From NCBI RefSeq assembly GCF_008367235.1, contig NZ_VTZS01000001.1, positions 1,054,001 to 1,118,000 of the forward strand: a stretch of DNA of 64,000 bases, in the 5' to 3' direction. Under the pieces are notes generated by a model, which did not search any database, was not told where the DNA came from, and saw nothing but the letters and a program-made list of their open reading frames with translations. A program made the position numbers and the translations under genes. This DNA is from Pareuzebyella sediminis. GTDB lineage: Bacteria; Bacteroidota; Bacteroidia; Flavobacteriales; Flavobacteriaceae. Of this stretch, positions 7,651 through 16,456 are shown one piece after another (within the stretch, counting starts at the first letter, position 1; each line of letters opens with the position of its first letter).

Positions 7651-9393
7651 ATGACAAAATTTGAAGCATTGGGGCTCAACAAGCCCTTATTAGATGCTGT
7701 TGCCGACATGGGTTTTGAATCCCCTTCGGAAGTACAGGAAAAAGCAATCCCCATTTTATTGGAAAGTGAGACCGACCTCGTTGCCTTGGCCCAAACAGGT
7801 ACAGGTAAGACGGCAGCCTTCGGCTTTCCCCTAATCCAAAAACTAGATAGTAATAGTAGAACCACTCAGGGGTTGATCCTATCCCCCACTCGGGAACTCT
7901 GTCTACAAATCACCAATGAAATGCAGGCGTATTCAAAATATGTCAAGGGTCTTAGCACCGTGGCAATTTATGGAGGCGCAAGTATTACCGAGCAAGCCCG
8001 TCAAATCAAAAGAGGAGCGCAGATTGTAGTAGCAACTCCGGGCCGTATGAAAGATATGATAGGTCGCGGACTCGTAGATATTTCAAAAATAGACTATTGC
8101 ATCCTCGACGAAGCCGATGAAATGTTGAATATGGGCTTCTACGAAGATATCAAGGATATTCTATCAAATACCCCTGCAGATAAATCCACTTGGTTGTTTT
8201 CGGCTACAATGCCCAAAGAAGTATCGATCATTGCCAAAAAGTTTATGCATAGCCCTGTAGAAATAACAGTAGGTACCAAAAATGCAGGTACTTCTACCGT
8301 GCAACATGAATATTACGTGGTGGGAGGTAGAGACCGATATGCGGCACTTAAACGTCTCTCTGATGCCAATCCTGATATCTTTTCGGTCGTTTTTTGTAGA
8401 ACGAAAAGGGATACCCAGCGGGTTGCCGAGAAATTGATAGAAGACGGGTATAATGCGGGGGCACTTCACGGAGACTTAAGCCAAAATCAACGGGATTTGG
8501 TGATGAACGCTTTCAGAAAAAAACAGATTCAGATGTTGGTGGCAACCGATGTTGCAGCTAGGGGTATCGATGTCGATGATATTACCCATGTCATCAATTA
8601 TCAACTCCCTGATGAAATCGAAACCTACACCCATCGTAGCGGGCGTACCGGTAGAGCAGGAAAAAATGGCATCTCCATGGTCATCGTTACGCGAAGTGAA
8701 ATGCGTAAAATACATGCCATCGAGAAAAAGATAAAGCAAGAGTTTGTCAACAAAATTATACCTACAGGTATTGAAATTTGTGAGATTCAACTCTACCATC
8801 TTGCCAATAAAATAAAGGACACAAAGATCAATAAAGATGTAGAAAACTACTTACCTGCGATCAACGACGTTCTAGACGGTATAGATCGTGACGAGTTAAT
8901 CAAAAAAATAGTATCGGTCGAATTCACCCGTTTTTCAAATTATTACAACAAGACAAAAGATTTAAACGCAACGGTATCGGAGAAATCAGCAGCTCGCAAA
9001 TCGACTTCTGGTGGCTCTGTTCGCTATTTTATAAATGTCGGGGAAAAAGATGGTTATGATTGGATGTCTTTGAAAGACTTTCTTCGCGACACCTTGAATT
9101 TAGGAAAAGAAGATGTGTACAAGGTTGATACTAAGGATACGTTTTCTTTCTTTAACACTGAAGCGGAACATAAGGATCAAATATTGAGCTTTTTCACCGA
9201 TTTTAAATTAAATGGCAGGTTCATCAATGTTGAAGTTTCTAATAGCCCTGAAGGTTCCGGAGGAGGACGGGGCAGAAAAGACAAGGGTAAAAAAAGAGGA
9301 CGAGGCGGAAAAAACGATAAAAACTCCTACAAAGGCAAGGCCAGTCGTTCAGGTAAAAGAAGAAGTAAAAAAAGTAGAAGTGATTTCTTCTAA
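7651..9393 (+). CDS. DEAD-box ATP-dependent RNA helicase with DbpA-like RNA-binding domain and basic tail
   Basis: A 580-aa DEAD-box helicase. Residues about 1-205 are the first RecA-like domain: Q motif GFESPSEVQEKAIP, Walker A ALAQTGTGKTAAFGFP, PTRELCLQI, DEAD box (CILDEADEML) and SAT. Residues about 215-370 hold the second, with VATDVAARGIDVDD and YTHRSGRTGRAG. A DbpA-type RNA-binding fold follows at about 455-530 (VRYFINVGEKDGYDW onward), the domain that targets E. coli DbpA to 23S rRNA helix 92. The last 45 residues are Gly/Lys/Arg-rich, typical for non-specific RNA binding in cold-shock helicases. Likely role: ribosome assembly or mRNA remodelling (inference). Monocistronic, with a long leader and a strong terminator after it. 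Confidence 0.93.
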   Translation: MTKFEALGLNKPLLDAVADMGFESPSEVQEKAIPILLESETDLVALAQTGTGKTAAFGFPLIQKLDSNSRTTQGLILSPTRELCLQITNEMQAYSKYVKGLSTVAIYGGASITEQARQIKRGAQIVVATPGRMKDMIGRGLVDISKIDYCILDEADEMLNMGFYEDIKDILSNTPADKSTWLFSATMPKEVSIIAKKFMHSPVEITVGTKNAGTSTVQHEYYVVGGRDRYAALKRLSDANPDIFSVVFCRTKRDTQRVAEKLIEDGYNAGALHGDLSQNQRDLVMNAFRKKQIQMLVATDVAARGIDVDDITHVINYQLPDEIETYTHRSGRTGRAGKNGISMVIVTRSEMRKIHAIEKKIKQEFVNKIIPTGIEICEIQLYHLANKIKDTKINKDVENYLPAINDVLDGIDRDELIKKIVSVEFTRFSNYYNKTKDLNATVSEKSAARKSTSGGSVRYFINVGEKDGYDWMSLKDFLRDTLNLGKEDVYKVDTKDTFSFFNTEAEHKDQILSFFTDFKLNGRFINVEVSNSPEGSGGGRGRKDKGKKRGRGGKNDKNSYKGKASRSGKRRSKKSRSDFF

Positions 9394-9455
9394 AAGCGGA
9401 AGGTTTTTAGTTCTGAAATCAAGATTTGAACTATTTTACTAGTTAATTGTATATT

Positions 9456-9482
9456 AAAAAATACGCTTCGGCGTATTTTTTT
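9456..9482 (+). terminator. Rho-independent terminator after the DEAD-box helicase gene
   Basis: A perfect stem of AAAAAATACGC-type arms (9456-9466 with 9471-9481) closed by a stable TTCG tetraloop and followed by T residues. It lies 63 bp after the helicase stop and before the next gene's start, so the next gene needs its own promoter. Confidence 0.9.
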
Positions 9483-9520
9483 GTTTTGTTTAGTAATTTT
9501 AACCCTGAATACAATTACGA

Positions 9521-10312
9521 ATGAAATTCTATATAGCGCTCTTCCTTTCCATGTCCTTGTGCGTAATATCTTTTGCACAAGACAATGAAACAGTCACGGA
9601 AGATAATGACAGCAATACAATCAACGCATTGGTTGTAAATGCTCAAACGGATGAGCCCATGGAAAGTGTTCACGTCGTCAACCTGAACAAAGTTGTCGGA
9701 ACCATAACCGATGAAAAGGGTGAATTCACTATTGCCGCCTCCGTCAACGACACCCTATATTTTTCATTTTTAGGATTTAAATCACAAAAAATAAGGGTTA
9801 CGAACGATATGTTCAAGTTTGAAAACACTAAAATCGCCCTGACCGAATTGGCCTATGCCCTTGAGGAAGTAATCGTTCGCCCCTATCAACTTACCGGGTA
9901 TCTTGAAATCGACGTGAAAAACCTACCAATCAATACGGGATACCAATATAGTATTTCAGGACTTTCGGTAGGTTATGAAGCGGGCAACAAGAACCCCAGT
10001 GCGGTGACCAAAGTATTGGGTGCCATTCTAAATCCGGCTGATCTGCTACGCAACTTATTTGGCAAGCAACCCAATCAGATGCGAAAGCTTCGCAAGATGA
10101 AAGAAGATGACCAGATTCGTGATTTGCTAGCTTCTAAATTCGACCGTGAAACACTTACAGAATTGCTACAAATAGAAAAGGTAGATATTGAAGATATACT
10201 CAATAATTGCAACTACTCAAAATCATTTATTACCACAGCTAACGATTTACAGATACTTGATGCCATCAGCAGCTGTTACGAGGAATTCAAGGTGCTTAAC
10301 CGCGAAAAATAA
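9521..10312 (+). CDS. Secreted CarboxypepD_reg-like domain protein
   Basis: A 263-aa exported protein. It has a signal peptide (MKFYIALFLSMSLCVISFAQ) and then, at about 32-115, a carboxypeptidase regulatory-like beta-sandwich: INALVVNAQTDEPMESVHV, GTITDEKGEFTI, DTLYFSFLGFKSQ. This is the domain often found at the N-terminus of TonB-dependent receptors, but here no barrel follows. The C-terminal part (about 160-263) is charged and helical (KQPNQMRKLRKMKEDDQIRD), with no family I recognise. Probably periplasmic or at the inner face of the outer membrane. Function unknown. Confidence 0.85.
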   Translation: MKFYIALFLSMSLCVISFAQDNETVTEDNDSNTINALVVNAQTDEPMESVHVVNLNKVVGTITDEKGEFTIAASVNDTLYFSFLGFKSQKIRVTNDMFKFENTKIALTELAYALEEVIVRPYQLTGYLEIDVKNLPINTGYQYSISGLSVGYEAGNKNPSAVTKVLGAILNPADLLRNLFGKQPNQMRKLRKMKEDDQIRDLLASKFDRETLTELLQIEKVDIEDILNNCNYSKSFITTANDLQILDAISSCYEEFKVLNREK

Positions 10313-10361
10313 ATTTTTCAATTCCCCATTCATTTTATAGCTTTAGGCAAAATAGTATTCA

Positions 10362-12071
10362 ATGAAAAGATTGCTCATGGCTCTCGTTTTCTTCTTAGGC
10401 CTATTTGGTTGTAAGCAAGAAAAAAGTACGACGGTCGATACGACGGTTGTAGTGAGTGATAGCGTTGAAAGGCCACCTATTAAAAAAATGCCCTTTGTAT
10501 GGGAGGGGGCCAACATCTATTTTCTACTTACCGACCGGTTCAATAATGCCAATCGCGAAAATGACGTCAATTTCGGACGAACTGACACTACCGGCACATT
10601 ACGTAGTTTTATGGGGGGTGATCTGCAAGGTATTACTCAAAAAATAAACGAAGGGTATTTCAATGACCTCGGTATTAATGCTATATGGTTTACTCCCGTA
10701 GTAGAACAAGTTCATGGGGTTATTGATGAGGGAAGCGGCAACACTTACGGATATCATGGATATTGGGCCAAAGATTGGACGGCCTTGGACCCTAACTTCG
10801 GAACTAAAAAGGAGTTGGAGGAACTTGTAAAAACGGCCCATAGAAATGGTATAAGAATTTTGATGGATGTCGTTTTGAACCATACAGGCCCGGTGACTGA
10901 GCACGATCCCGTGTGGCCGGAACAATGGGTTCGTACGACACCTGTTTGTGAATTCACCAATTATTTGAACACGACCGAATGCACGTTAGTCGAGAATTTA
11001 CCGGATATTCGAACAGAGTCGGAAGAATTCGTTGAAATTCCCGATGCGTTACTTGCAAAGTGGAAAAACGAAGGTAGATTAAGTCAAGAACTTGATGAAC
11101 TACAATTGTTCTTCGAACGCACAGGGTTTTCAAGGGCTCCTAGGTACTACCTTATCAAATGGATGACCGATTATGTCAACAGTTATGGTATTGATGGTTT
11201 TCGTGTAGACACCGCAAAACATGTAAATGAAAATACTTGGGCCGACCTCTATAAGGAAGCATCCTATGCCTTTGAAAATTGGAAAAAAATGCATCCGAAC
11301 GAGGTTATCGACCAAATTCCTTTCTACATGGTCGGCGAGGTATACGGTTATGGTATTTCGGGTGGAAGGGAATATAATTTCGGAGATAAAAAAGTAGATT
11401 ATTTCGACTATGGCTTTAAAAGCTTAATCAATTTTGAACTGAAGACCGATGCAAAAACTAATTATCAGTCTATTTTCAATAAATACAGTAAACTACTTTC
11501 ATCTGAACTCCAGGGTAAGAGTGTAGTCAACTACCTCAGTTCGCATGATGACGGTTCACCCTATGACCTGCACAGGGAACATCCGATAAGAGCGGCCAAC
11601 GTGCTCCTACTCACCCCTGGAGCCTCCCAAATATACTATGGCGACGAAACCGCGAGGGAATTGGCCCCCAAGGGTACGGCAGAAAATCCAGTTGTGGGCG
11701 ATGCCGCCTTACGTTCGTTCATGAACTGGGAGGAACTGGACAGCCTTCCCGATAAGAAAAACATACTCACACATTGGCAAAAGCTGGGCCAGTTTCGTCG
11801 CAATCACCTCTCGGTAGGTGCGGGTGTTCATCGACGGTTATATAAAAAGCCCTATGTGTTCGGAAGGACTTATATAGATGGAGAGTTCAAAGACAAAGTC
11901 GCTGTTGGTCTTGATTTACCTAAAGGAAAAAAATCACTTGTGGTCAAAGGCTTTTTTGGCGATGGCACTAGGCTACACGACACCTATTCAGATACGACGG
12001 TTACCGTAAAAAATGGAAAAGTATTGCTGGAAAATAACTATGACATTGCTTTATTAGAACTAGCCCTTTAA
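10362..12071 (+). CDS. GH13 alpha-amylase family lipoprotein
   Basis: A 569-aa glycoside hydrolase family 13 enzyme, expected to cleave alpha-1,4-glucan. The lipobox LFGC (Cys at about 17) predicts a lipoprotein on the cell envelope. All four catalytic regions are present: DVVLNH (region I), GFRVDTAKH with the nucleophile Asp283, VGEVYG with the acid/base Glu326, and SSHDDG with the transition-state Asp396. The substrate-binding start, FVWEGANIYFLLTDRF, is typical of the family. A C-terminal beta domain follows from about residue 480. No SusC/SusD pair is nearby, so this is not part of a classic starch utilisation locus; exact substrate is unknown. Confidence 0.92.
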   Translation: MKRLLMALVFFLGLFGCKQEKSTTVDTTVVVSDSVERPPIKKMPFVWEGANIYFLLTDRFNNANRENDVNFGRTDTTGTLRSFMGGDLQGITQKINEGYFNDLGINAIWFTPVVEQVHGVIDEGSGNTYGYHGYWAKDWTALDPNFGTKKELEELVKTAHRNGIRILMDVVLNHTGPVTEHDPVWPEQWVRTTPVCEFTNYLNTTECTLVENLPDIRTESEEFVEIPDALLAKWKNEGRLSQELDELQLFFERTGFSRAPRYYLIKWMTDYVNSYGIDGFRVDTAKHVNENTWADLYKEASYAFENWKKMHPNEVIDQIPFYMVGEVYGYGISGGREYNFGDKKVDYFDYGFKSLINFELKTDAKTNYQSIFNKYSKLLSSELQGKSVVNYLSSHDDGSPYDLHREHPIRAANVLLLTPGASQIYYGDETARELAPKGTAENPVVGDAALRSFMNWEELDSLPDKKNILTHWQKLGQFRRNHLSVGAGVHRRLYKKPYVFGRTYIDGEFKDKVAVGLDLPKGKKSLVVKGFFGDGTRLHDTYSDTTVTVKNGKVLLENNYDIALLELAL

Positions 12072-12194
12072 CTTTTATCGGATGGGCGATTGGCCGTATC
12101 AGCTTCTTTGGCATTGCACCACTGATTTTTTAAATTCTTATTTATAATCCCGAACCAGATTTATCGTTTTCTACATCTGGAAGGAAATCATGCA

Positions 12195-12728
12195 TTATTC
12201 CTTTTTCTTTTCTAGAATACCTTTTAAGTTGGTTAGACCAGTTTCAAAATCTTTGCCGACCATCCTGTCCATGCTCATAAATAGCATCATAATATTCATG
12301 GGAAACTTACTTTTGCCCGAAAAGCCCCAGACCACCTTGGTTTTACCATTGGCGTCGTGTACTTGGAGATAGCAGTCCGAAGTCGATTTCCAAGGTTTCA
12401 AAAAGCGTAGTTCCGATTCGATGCGTTGTCCATCGACTATTTTTATTATTTCCTGCTCGCCCTCACCGACATCTTTATTACCGTTCCAATAACTCACAGC
12501 CCCCACTTCACCATCTGTACCTGAAAATTTTTTCTCCATATTAGGATCTTTTCTGGCCCAGGGAGACCATTGGTCCATTTTTTTAAGTGATTTGAGGTAT
12601 TCGAAAACCTCATCTTTCGTTCTGGCAATCTCGACGGTTCTAGAAACATCATATGTTTTTGGGGCGATCAAGGCCACAATCACTATCAATACAATCAATC
12701 CTCCGAGAATATAAAGTGCTGTATACAT
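12195..12728 (-). CDS. SRPBCC (START/polyketide cyclase-like) family protein with N-terminal membrane anchor
   Basis: A 177-aa protein. An N-terminal hydrophobic helix (about 4-24, ALYILGGLIVLIVIVALIA) anchors it, followed by a SRPBCC ligand-binding fold: SRTVEIARTKDEVFEYLKSL, MDQWSPWARKDPNM, GEQEIIKIVDGQRIESEL, and the long C-terminal helix MDRMVGKDFETGLTNL. The fold binds hydrophobic ligands; the ligand is unknown. Annotations as polyketide cyclase for this group are by fold only. It stands alone between the amylase gene and the trmH-like gene. Confidence 0.85.
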   Translation of the reverse strand: MYTALYILGGLIVLIVIVALIAPKTYDVSRTVEIARTKDEVFEYLKSLKKMDQWSPWARKDPNMEKKFSGTDGEVGAVSYWNGNKDVGEGEQEIIKIVDGQRIESELRFLKPWKSTSDCYLQVHDANGKTKVVWGFSGKSKFPMNIMMLFMSMDRMVGKDFETGLTNLKGILEKKKE

Positions 12729-12803
12729 TTGTAAATCAATTAGTTGTTCAATCTTTAAAAATACTAAAAAACTATATTGAAGGTTTATTCTAAGGCTAAA
12801 TTA

Positions 12804-13472
12804 TCAGGATTGCCGTTGAAGTTGAAGCGTATAGCGGTCCAGAATATCATCAATACTTTTGATGGATTTCTTCGTCCAATCCAAGCGTTTCTTTAATTTC
12901 TGCTCGCCATTTAAGTGCCACGAAACATTCGAAGTTTTTAAGCGAGAGGTCAAGTGCTGTAAAATTATGGCCGCTGAAACCGAGATGTTTAAACTTTCGG
13001 TAAAACCATACATCGGTATGGTCATAAAACCGTCACTTTCCCGTAATGCATTTTTACTTAGTCCTTCACGCTCCGTCCCGAACAATAGGGCTACTTTTTT
13101 GTCAATATCGAAATCTTCTAGCCTGCTTTCTGCTTTATGGGGTGTAGTAGCTATTATACGATATCCTTCTTTTCTAAGGGTATCGATACATTGGCCCGTA
13201 TTTTTATATCGGTATACATCGACCCACTGCTGTGCTCCCATTGCAATCTTCTTGTCCAACCTTTTACCGAAACGATTTTCGATGACATGTACGTCTTGTA
13301 TCCCAAAGGCCTCGCAACTGCGTATTACCGCACTAGTGTTGTGCAACTGATACACATCTTCAATGGCAACCGTAATATGTTGGGTTCGTTGCTCTAGAAT
13401 CTCTAGGAAACGCGTTTTACGTTGTTCAGAAATAAAATTCTCCAGATACTCGAGAAGTTTTTCATCGGCCAT
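12804..13472 (-). CDS. TrmH-family tRNA/rRNA 2'-O-ribose methyltransferase
   Basis: A 222-aa SpoU/TrmH-type SPOUT methyltransferase. Motif 1 is HNTSAVIRSCEAFG with the catalytic-region Asn and Arg, motif 2 LLFGTEREGLSK, and motif 3 PMYGFTESLNISVSAAI, which together form the SAM-binding knot. N-terminal residues ERKTRF-like (RKTRFLEILEQRTQHITV) and a C-terminal basic helical tail are as in TrmH, the Gm18 tRNA methyltransferase, rather than RlmB, which has an L30e-like N-terminal domain. Precise target (tRNA G18) is inferred from this architecture. Confidence 0.88.
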   Translation of the reverse strand: MADEKLLEYLENFISEQRKTRFLEILEQRTQHITVAIEDVYQLHNTSAVIRSCEAFGIQDVHVIENRFGKRLDKKIAMGAQQWVDVYRYKNTGQCIDTLRKEGYRIIATTPHKAESRLEDFDIDKKVALLFGTEREGLSKNALRESDGFMTIPMYGFTESLNISVSAAIILQHLTSRLKTSNVSWHLNGEQKLKKRLDWTKKSIKSIDDILDRYTLQLQRQS

Positions 13473-13507
13473 AAATCGAATATAATAAAAACTCTATTTT
13501 TATACAT

Positions 13508-14200
13508 ATGAATAAAAAAATAGTTGTTTTGACCGGAGCTGGCGTAAGTGCCGAAAGCGGTATTAACACCTTTAGAGATTCAGGCGGACTATGGGAGGGG
13601 CACGATATTATGGAGGTAGCATCCCCACAGGGCTTTGCCCAAAATCCTGAACTTGTATTGGATTTCTACAATAAAAGAAGAAGGCAATTACAGGAGGTTG
13701 GACCCAATCAGGCACATTTGGCATTGGCTGATTTAGAAAGGCATGCAAAAGTTACGATAATCACCCAAAATGTAGATGACCTACATGAGCGAGCCGGGAG
13801 TAGTGAGGTTATTCATCTGCATGGAGAGCTTCTAAAAGTAAGAAGTACGGGAGACGACCATTTGGTTATCGATTGGAAAAAAGACCTTCATCTTGGTGAT
13901 AGTTGCAAAAAAGGGTACCAACTCAGGCCACATATCGTTTGGTTCGGTGAAGCTGTTCCACTTTTAGAGGAGGCTGCCATGATCACACAATCGGCAGATA
14001 TACTTATTATAATCGGAACTTCAATGCAAGTGTACCCCGCAGCAAGCCTTATCAATTTTGTCGATGAGGGCACACCTATATATTTTGTTGATCCAAAACC
14101 AAGTATCTCGGCCAATGATTATAATCAACTTACGATTATACCGAAAACCGCTGTACAAGGTGTACCTTTACTTGTATCTAATTTAATATCAGATATTTAG
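13508..14200 (+). CDS. cobB: NAD-dependent protein deacylase (sirtuin, class III-like) lacking the zinc-binding cysteines
   Basis: A 230-aa sirtuin that removes acyl groups from lysines using NAD. Seen: GAGVSAESGI (10-19) for NAD, TQNVDDLHERAG, catalytic His105 in HLHGE, and IVWFGEAVP. FYNKRRRQL provides the Tyr-x-x-Arg pair that in SIRT5 and E. coli CobB reads acidic acyl groups such as succinyl. The small domain normally holds four zinc-binding Cys; here the whole protein has a single Cys (133, GDSCKKGYQLRP), so no zinc site can form. This appears to be a real variant, since all else is intact. The gene is divergent from trmH-like gene across 35 bp. Confidence 0.92.
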   Translation: MNKKIVVLTGAGVSAESGINTFRDSGGLWEGHDIMEVASPQGFAQNPELVLDFYNKRRRQLQEVGPNQAHLALADLERHAKVTIITQNVDDLHERAGSSEVIHLHGELLKVRSTGDDHLVIDWKKDLHLGDSCKKGYQLRPHIVWFGEAVPLLEEAAMITQSADILIIIGTSMQVYPAASLINFVDEGTPIYFVDPKPSISANDYNQLTIIPKTAVQGVPLLVSNLISDI

Positions 14201-14222
14201 AAAAGAACCAATAGTATCATAC

Positions 14223-14795
14223 TTGACCAAAGAAAAACTACATAAATTGCTAGAATATGTCAATGCATCTAGGGAAAAAAGAGCCGAGATGGCAGCAGTA
14301 GTCATAAACCATCCGGAATCGATAGGGCCCTTACTTAAAATTGGCCTTGATTCCGACGACCCCTTATCTTCTCGAGCTTGCTGGGTGTTGGAATTTGCTG
14401 TCAAGAAAAGGTTGGCCTATATACTCCCCTATATCGATCGTTTCACATCTTCGATTCACAATCTACATTTAGAATCGTCCATTCGCCCTATGGCAAAAAT
14501 TTGTGAACTTTTGATGCAATCATTTTTTTCAGGCTCAGATCATGAAGTACACGAAAAAATAGCGGACCAACATCTCGAACGCATCGCCGCAGCCTGTTTT
14601 GATTGGCTTATCGGTACGCATAAAGTAGCTACCAAAGCATATTCAATGACCTGTTTATTTTTAGTAGGCAAGAAATTCGAGTGGATACATCCAGAACTAC
14701 GACAGGTCATCGAACGGCATTATGCCGAAGGTAGTGCAGCCTACAAGGCAAGAGCCAGACATACCTTAAGTGCCCTAAAAAAACTTGAGAAATAA
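14223..14795 (+). CDS. Alpha-helical (HEAT-like) repeat protein of unknown function, TTG start
   Basis: A 190-aa predicted all-helical protein. Stretches such as HPESIGPLLKIGLDSDDPLS, SRACWVLEFAVKKRLAYILP and SSIRPMAKICELLMQSF have the spacing of HEAT-like repeats used for protein-protein contact. No catalytic motif is seen. The frame is open from a TTG at 14223; there is no upstream in-frame ATG after the sirtuin stop, and the first ATG (in AEMAAVV) would remove the first repeat, so TTG is preferred. It lies 22 bp after the sirtuin gene and just before purB. Relatives may carry purB-derived names only through neighbourhood. Confidence 0.72.
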   Translation: MTKEKLHKLLEYVNASREKRAEMAAVVINHPESIGPLLKIGLDSDDPLSSRACWVLEFAVKKRLAYILPYIDRFTSSIHNLHLESSIRPMAKICELLMQSFFSGSDHEVHEKIADQHLERIAAACFDWLIGTHKVATKAYSMTCLFLVGKKFEWIHPELRQVIERHYAEGSAAYKARARHTLSALKKLEK

Positions 14796-14872
14796 GGGAT
14801 GATGATAATTGTCTAAACCTAATTTTACAGAAGAAATTTAAATCTACTTTTCAAACTCGCCTCCTTATTAGG

Positions 14873-14880
14873 TATCTTTG
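14873..14880 (+). promoter_or_regulatory. Putative -7 box of purB
   Basis: TATCTTTG matches TAnnTTTG exactly, 26 bp before the purB ATG at 14907. There is no good TTG at 17-23 bp upstream (region is TTTTCAAAC). Its position supports 14907 rather than the in-frame TTG at 14886 as the start codon. Confidence 0.45.
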
Positions 14881-14906
14881 CCTTTTTGAAAATCCAACCT
14901 CCTATT

Positions 14907-16250
14907 ATGTCTTTAAATGCCTTAAACGCTATTTCGCCTATTGACGGGCGCTATCGAAGCAAAACTGAATCATTGGCCCCTTTTTTTTCAGAGGAAGCAC
15001 TCATTAGATACCGTGTACGGGTAGAGATAGAGTATTTTATCGCCCTTTGTGAAGTACCTCTGCCGCAGCTGGTCTCTTTCGACAAAGCGAAGTTTGGTCA
15101 ACTTCGTGAAATCTATACCGAATTCGGTACTTCGGAAGCCCAAGATATTAAGGAAATTGAAAAAATCACCAATCATGATGTCAAAGCTGTAGAGTATTTC
15201 ATCAAATCTGCCTTTGATAAATTGAAGTTGTCCGCTTATAAGGAATTTATTCACTTTGGCCTTACCTCTCAAGACATCAATAATACGGCAATACCCCTTT
15301 CGGTCAAAGAAGCTATGAACGCCGTATACGTACCGAATTATTTCAAAATTTTTGAAAAGCTGAAATCATTGTCCAATGAATGGGCAGAGGTTCCTATGTT
15401 GGCCCGTACTCACGGTCAACCAGCCTCCCCCACCCGACTTGGCAAGGAGATAGCGGTGTTTGTAGAACGTCTGAAAGAACAATTTAACCTGTTGAACGAT
15501 ATTCCTAGCGCCGCCAAGTTCGGTGGGGCTACTGGAAATTATAATGCGCATAAAGTAGCCTACCCAAATATCGATTGGAAATCATTCGGTCAAAAGTTCG
15601 TACAAGAAAAACTAGGCTTGCACCATTCATTTCCTACGACCCAAATAGAACACTACGACCATTTGGCGGCCCTGTTCGACACCATGAAACGAATAAACAC
15701 TATAATTCTAGATCTTGACCGTGATTTTTGGACGTATGTTTCCATGGACTATTTCAAGCAGAAAATCAAGAAAGGTGAAGTGGGATCATCGGCCATGCCT
15801 CATAAGGTGAACCCTATAGATTTTGAAAACTCCGAGGGTAATATTGGTATTGCCAATGCCCTATTTGAACATCTTTCGGCAAAGCTCCCGGTTTCCAGAC
15901 TGCAAAGAGACCTTACTGATAGTACGGTATTAAGAAACATAGGGGTGCCTTTGGCCCATACCATTATCGCTTTTCAGTCGACCTTAAAAGGTTTGGAGAA
16001 ACTATTATTAAACCAGGAAAAATTCGATCAAGATCTAGAGAATAACTGGGCCGTGGTTGCGGAAGCCATACAAACTATCTTGAGACGTGAAGGCTACTCC
16101 AACCCTTACGAAGCGCTAAAAGGACTCACCCGAACGAACTCAAAAATAGATAAAGAAGCCATTGCCAATTTTATAGAAACCTTAGAAGTATCCGAAGCGG
16201 TGAAAAAAGAATTGAAAGCAATTTCACCAAGTAATTACACAGGGATATAG
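14907..16250 (+). CDS. purB: Adenylosuccinate lyase
   Basis: Catalyses two fumarate-releasing steps in purine synthesis (SAICAR to AICAR, adenylosuccinate to AMP). The ATG at 14907 gives 447 aa beginning MSLNALNAISPIDGRYRSKT, the standard start for the E. coli-type enzyme; the longer frame from TTG 14886 adds seven unrelated residues. Motifs: FGLTSQDINNTAIPL, MLARTHGQPASPTRLGKEI with the catalytic His, the fumarase/lyase signature GSSAMPHKVNPIDFENSEG near 290, and LQRDLTDSTVLRNIG. The family member is secure. A second purine gene (purL) lies at the right end of the window, not linked to it. Confidence 0.97.
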   Translation: MSLNALNAISPIDGRYRSKTESLAPFFSEEALIRYRVRVEIEYFIALCEVPLPQLVSFDKAKFGQLREIYTEFGTSEAQDIKEIEKITNHDVKAVEYFIKSAFDKLKLSAYKEFIHFGLTSQDINNTAIPLSVKEAMNAVYVPNYFKIFEKLKSLSNEWAEVPMLARTHGQPASPTRLGKEIAVFVERLKEQFNLLNDIPSAAKFGGATGNYNAHKVAYPNIDWKSFGQKFVQEKLGLHHSFPTTQIEHYDHLAALFDTMKRINTIILDLDRDFWTYVSMDYFKQKIKKGEVGSSAMPHKVNPIDFENSEGNIGIANALFEHLSAKLPVSRLQRDLTDSTVLRNIGVPLAHTIIAFQSTLKGLEKLLLNQEKFDQDLENNWAVVAEAIQTILRREGYSNPYEALKGLTRTNSKIDKEAIANFIETLEVSEAVKKELKAISPSNYTGI

Positions 16251-16456
16251 ATATTTCATTAATACTTCTTAAATACTCTTTACAAAAATGATCGAGTTTT
16301 TATACTACAGGGGACTTATGTTTTCTTGTACCGTATGAGTTAAGCTTTCACCCCATTCAGTTAAAGAACAAAAGGATATGGTCCTATTTTTCCAATGAGT
16401 ATATTTCTCATTACCGGCTTTTGGAAAAAATTTTGGTAAAGCACTTATAACCCACC

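Noticed and set aside
9212-9442. 76-residue frame overlapping the helicase end
   Set aside because: It is a phase-shifted reading of the Gly/Lys/Arg-rich tail, and low complexity explains it.
14886-14906. Extended N-terminus of purB from a TTG
   Set aside because: The added residues do not match the enzyme family, and the -7 box fits an mRNA starting at about this point for the ATG at 14907.
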